Shown: positions 62,370-64,000 of the stretch, one piece after another | How positions within the stretch are numbered: the first letter of the stretch is position 1 | How the letters are laid out: every line of letters begins with the position of its first letter | Assembly (NCBI RefSeq): GCF_008932435.1 | Contig: NZ_WBWE01000002.1 | Location: 248,001 to 312,000, forward strand | Source of the DNA: Brucella pseudintermedia | GTDB lineage: Bacteria > Pseudomonadota > Alphaproteobacteria > Rhizobiales > Rhizobiaceae | Reading direction: 5' to 3' | Length of the DNA: 64,000 bases | Program-made: the position numbers and the translations under genes | The notes under the pieces: model-generated | Databases searched by the model: none | Seen by the model: only the letters and a program-made list of their open reading frames with translations | What the model was told of the DNA's origin: nothing

Positions 62370-62633
62370 TTAACTAAAAAGAGCCGACCGGACGTCGCGC
62401 GACATAATGCGAAGGCTGGCAATGTTGGCGCCGAGAACGTCCATCAATTCGCTCAGCTGTTCGGCGCAGATCTCAATTCCGTGTTTCTTGGCGGCACCAA
62501 AGTCGCGTGAGAAAGATTCCCAAACCTCATCCGTCGCTATCGCCAACCGGTGCAAATCACAGACATTCTCTTCGCTGTTCAGGATTCTCTCACGGCTGGA
62601 CAAAGGTTTCCCGTTCGCGCTCTCGCACGTCAT
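62370..62633 (-). CDS. Small island protein (87 aa)
   Basis: ATG at 62633 preceded by GAGGAGAATGCC, nearly the same ribosome-binding context as the 62667-63530 gene. Helical (LHRLAIATDEVWESFSRDFG, ICAEQLSELMDVLGANIASL). No domain recognised. Confidence 0.6.
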   Translation of the reverse strand: MTCESANGKPLSSRERILNSEENVCDLHRLAIATDEVWESFSRDFGAAKKHGIEICAEQLSELMDVLGANIASLRIMSRDVRSALFS

Positions 62634-62666
62634 GGCATTCTCCTCGATTTTGAGTATTGCTGGCGG

Positions 62667-63530
62667 CTAGCGGTTAGCGATGCGACGCCATTCGAGATAA
62701 AGGTGCTTGATTAGAAGCTTTTCGGCGTACCGGGCTGCTCGCCTGACAACGTGCTCGCTGTAGGATTCCTTACCCTTCGCGCTTTCCGTAACAGGCACAC
62801 CGAGCCGACCGGCATACATCCGCGCACGCTCCGCAAAGACCTGCTGGTAGAGCGTCAGATCATGGTTGGTGCGGACGCTCTCACCGAAGATCGGTCGCCA
62901 CATGCCTTGCGCGCCAATGATGTTCGCTCGCATGTTCCAGCTAACCGAACGCCGCTGGCGGTTGTAACCGTGTGCGATCCAGTCGTCAGCTGATGCGCTC
63001 TTGCCGGGATTGCCCTGACGGTTGCCTTCGATCACAGCGAGGCCGAGCCGCTTCCACACAGCTGACACCGATTTATAAGTACCGATGTCGCCGCATTCTC
63101 CGACAATAGTCGCGAAGGAAATGTCACCGAAGCCTCGCACCGATTTAACCCATGGATAGACCGGCAGGCGCTTCGCGGCCTTCACAAGCTGTCTTTCATA
63201 AATTGCACGCTGTTCGTCGAGTGGTCTCCCAGCATGCAGATACGGCGCAACATAGTCGTGCAGATCCTGCAAGGGATCGGCTGCTGCGGCCTTGTAGATG
63301 GCGGCATAGCGCGCCTTGACCTTTTCTTTCGGCAAGTCGTCAGCCGGCACGAGCAAGCGGATAACGGCCTGCCCCTGCAAAGAAAGCTTCGTCTGCGCCT
63401 TGATCGCATTCTGCCGCAAGCGATGCAGCGTCACGATCTCGGCAATCGTCGCGGTAATATCCGGCGTCGGGCTATACGGCTCCAGGTGAACCGCAGCGCA
63501 TAATTCCGATGGGCTGACTGCTATGTTCAT
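62667..63530 (-). CDS. IS110-like transposase C-terminal domain protein lacking the nuclease half
   Basis: 287 aa from the ATG at 63530 (GAGGAGAATGCA upstream). The C-terminal two thirds resemble the Transposase_20 (IS110/IS116/IS902) domain: a helix-hairpin-helix-like PWVKSVRGFGDISFATIVGE (about residues 126-145), AVWKRLGLAVIEGNRQG (157-173), SWNMRANIIGAQ (197-208) and a helical end RRAARYAEKLLIKHLYLEWR (263-282). The N-terminal DEDD/RuvC-like domain of IS110 transposases is missing; only a short leader and the connecting helix (HRLRQNAIKAQTKL) are present. No insertion sequence ends are seen. It is part of the small-gene operon. Confidence 0.6.
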   Translation of the reverse strand: MNIAVSPSELCAAVHLEPYSPTPDITATIAEIVTLHRLRQNAIKAQTKLSLQGQAVIRLLVPADDLPKEKVKARYAAIYKAAAADPLQDLHDYVAPYLHAGRPLDEQRAIYERQLVKAAKRLPVYPWVKSVRGFGDISFATIVGECGDIGTYKSVSAVWKRLGLAVIEGNRQGNPGKSASADDWIAHGYNRQRRSVSWNMRANIIGAQGMWRPIFGESVRTNHDLTLYQQVFAERARMYAGRLGVPVTESAKGKESYSEHVVRRAARYAEKLLIKHLYLEWRRIANR

Positions 63531-63676
63531 TGCATTCTCCTCGGATGGGGTGCAGACAGATGGGCGATGAGCGATTGGTTTACGTTTCTTCATTGGCCGC
63601 ATCTGACTGCAACGGGGGTTTGGGGAGGCGTGCAGCATCTGGTGTGCGAGTACATCGTGGCCGTCCCCAAAACTGT

Positions 63677-64000
63677 TCAAACCTCACTGGCGTCAGCGTC
63701 GGCTTTCATCCGCTCGAGATCGCCCGGCGAAACCGCCTCGCCGACTTTTGCCGCACCAGCGGCATAGCCAACCGACCGCAAGAACCGGGCGTTGCGAACA
63801 GCCGTCGCGCCCTTGGCAAGCTCAATCTCGGCGTGGCCTATGATTTCGGTGCCAGTCCATTCGCGCAGCGGCTTAGTGGTGCCTCCGATCGAATACAGCA
63901 GCTCATATAGCGATGACTGCAAAGCGCCTTTCGCCAACACAAGCCTTTCGTGAGCCGCCTTCGCAGCATTCTGCATGCGCTCCGGAGCTTTCAAGAATGG
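63677..64000 (-). CDS. Island protein of unknown function (N-terminal part cut by window edge)
   Basis: The frame is open to the window edge, so the start may lie beyond 64000; in-window candidates are TTG 63994 and ATG 63976 (MQNAAKAAHERLVLAKGALQ). Ala-rich helical start, then LYSIGGTTKPLREWTG and a helical end (GEAVSPGDLERMKADADASE). No family recognised. The 146 bases between it and the transposase-like gene hold nothing clear. Confidence 0.5.
   Translation of the reverse strand, partial: PFLKAPERMQNAAKAAHERLVLAKGALQSSLYELLYSIGGTTKPLREWTGTEIIGHAEIELAKGATAVRNARFLRSVGYAAGAAKVGEAVSPGDLERMKADADASEV

Larger units (their letters stand above)
60022..64000. mobile_element. Integrated element (prophage or genomic island) next to tRNA-Thr, left part
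   Basis: Immediately after the tRNA 3' end the sequence holds repeats, then short genes all on the minus strand, most without known function and several overlapping by ATGA. There is also a tRNA-like gene and an IS110-transposase-like fragment protein. This is the gene style of phage early or accessory regions. No integrase, capsid or portal gene is in the window, so the class (phage, ICE or satellite) is open and the right boundary is not visible. Confidence 0.65.

Overview
The window looks like a chromosome segment from an alphaproteobacterium of the Brucella/Ochrobactrum group (Rhizobiales). The basis is recognised gene content: a class I (archaeal-type) lysyl-tRNA synthetase, a PodJ-like polar organiser, a zwf-pgl-edd Entner-Doudoroff operon, an ECF41-type sigma factor, DUF1127 and DUF1236 proteins, and several copies of dispersed palindromic repeats. 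GC content is high, except for a low-GC patch near 9.4-10.3 kb. The genus is an inference, not a database match.

Layout. 0-4 kb: a small conserved protein and a putrescine/gamma-glutamyl pair (PuuA-like ligase, PuuB-like oxidase) separated by an intervening-sequence-like cassette that encodes a four-helix-bundle protein. 4-13 kb: a Tat-exported Hint-domain protein, a Ni/Co efflux pair (dmeF/dmeR), a prephenate/arogenate dehydrogenase behind a probable Tyr leader-peptide attenuator, an Lrp regulator, azlCD, a low-GC secreted nitrobindin-like protein, ECF41 sigma plus AhpD-like protein, and a GcvA-like LysR regulator divergent from a DUF1127 gene. 13-22 kb: GntR regulator and MFS pump around a clean operator, HD hydrolase, SDR, a higBA toxin-antitoxin pair, then zwf-pgl-edd. 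22-32 kb: folD, a Wzz-like chain-length protein, a second HD hydrolase, proC, and a five-gene dipeptide-type ABC transporter. 32-49 kb: small conserved proteins, lysS, an S24 repressor coupled to an SNase-like protein, a fatty-acid beta-oxidation operon (fadE-fadA-fadB), a MerR regulator and podJ. 49-59.7 kb: a TauE/SafE permease with its TIGR02186 partner, the four-gene ligase-associated DNA repair set (pdeM, Lhr-like helicase, MBL exonuclease, ATP-dependent ligase), a membrane-anchored hypothetical, and a nitronate monooxygenase. 59.9-64 kb: a tRNA-Thr(CGU) gene followed by an accessory element, probably the end of a prophage or integrated island, with a chain of small overlapping genes, a tRNA-like gene without a D arm, and a protein that resembles only the C-terminal half of IS110 transposases.

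How the parts connect. One long palindrome core occurs upstream of both the fad operon and the nitronate monooxygenase, 16 kb apart, which suggests one regulator, plausibly the nearby MerR protein. The Tyr leader ORF with alternating hairpins points to tyrosine-responsive attenuation of its dehydrogenase gene. The tRNA-Thr gene is the likely integration site of the right-hand element. Its genes all point towards the tRNA, and no integrase is visible inside the window.
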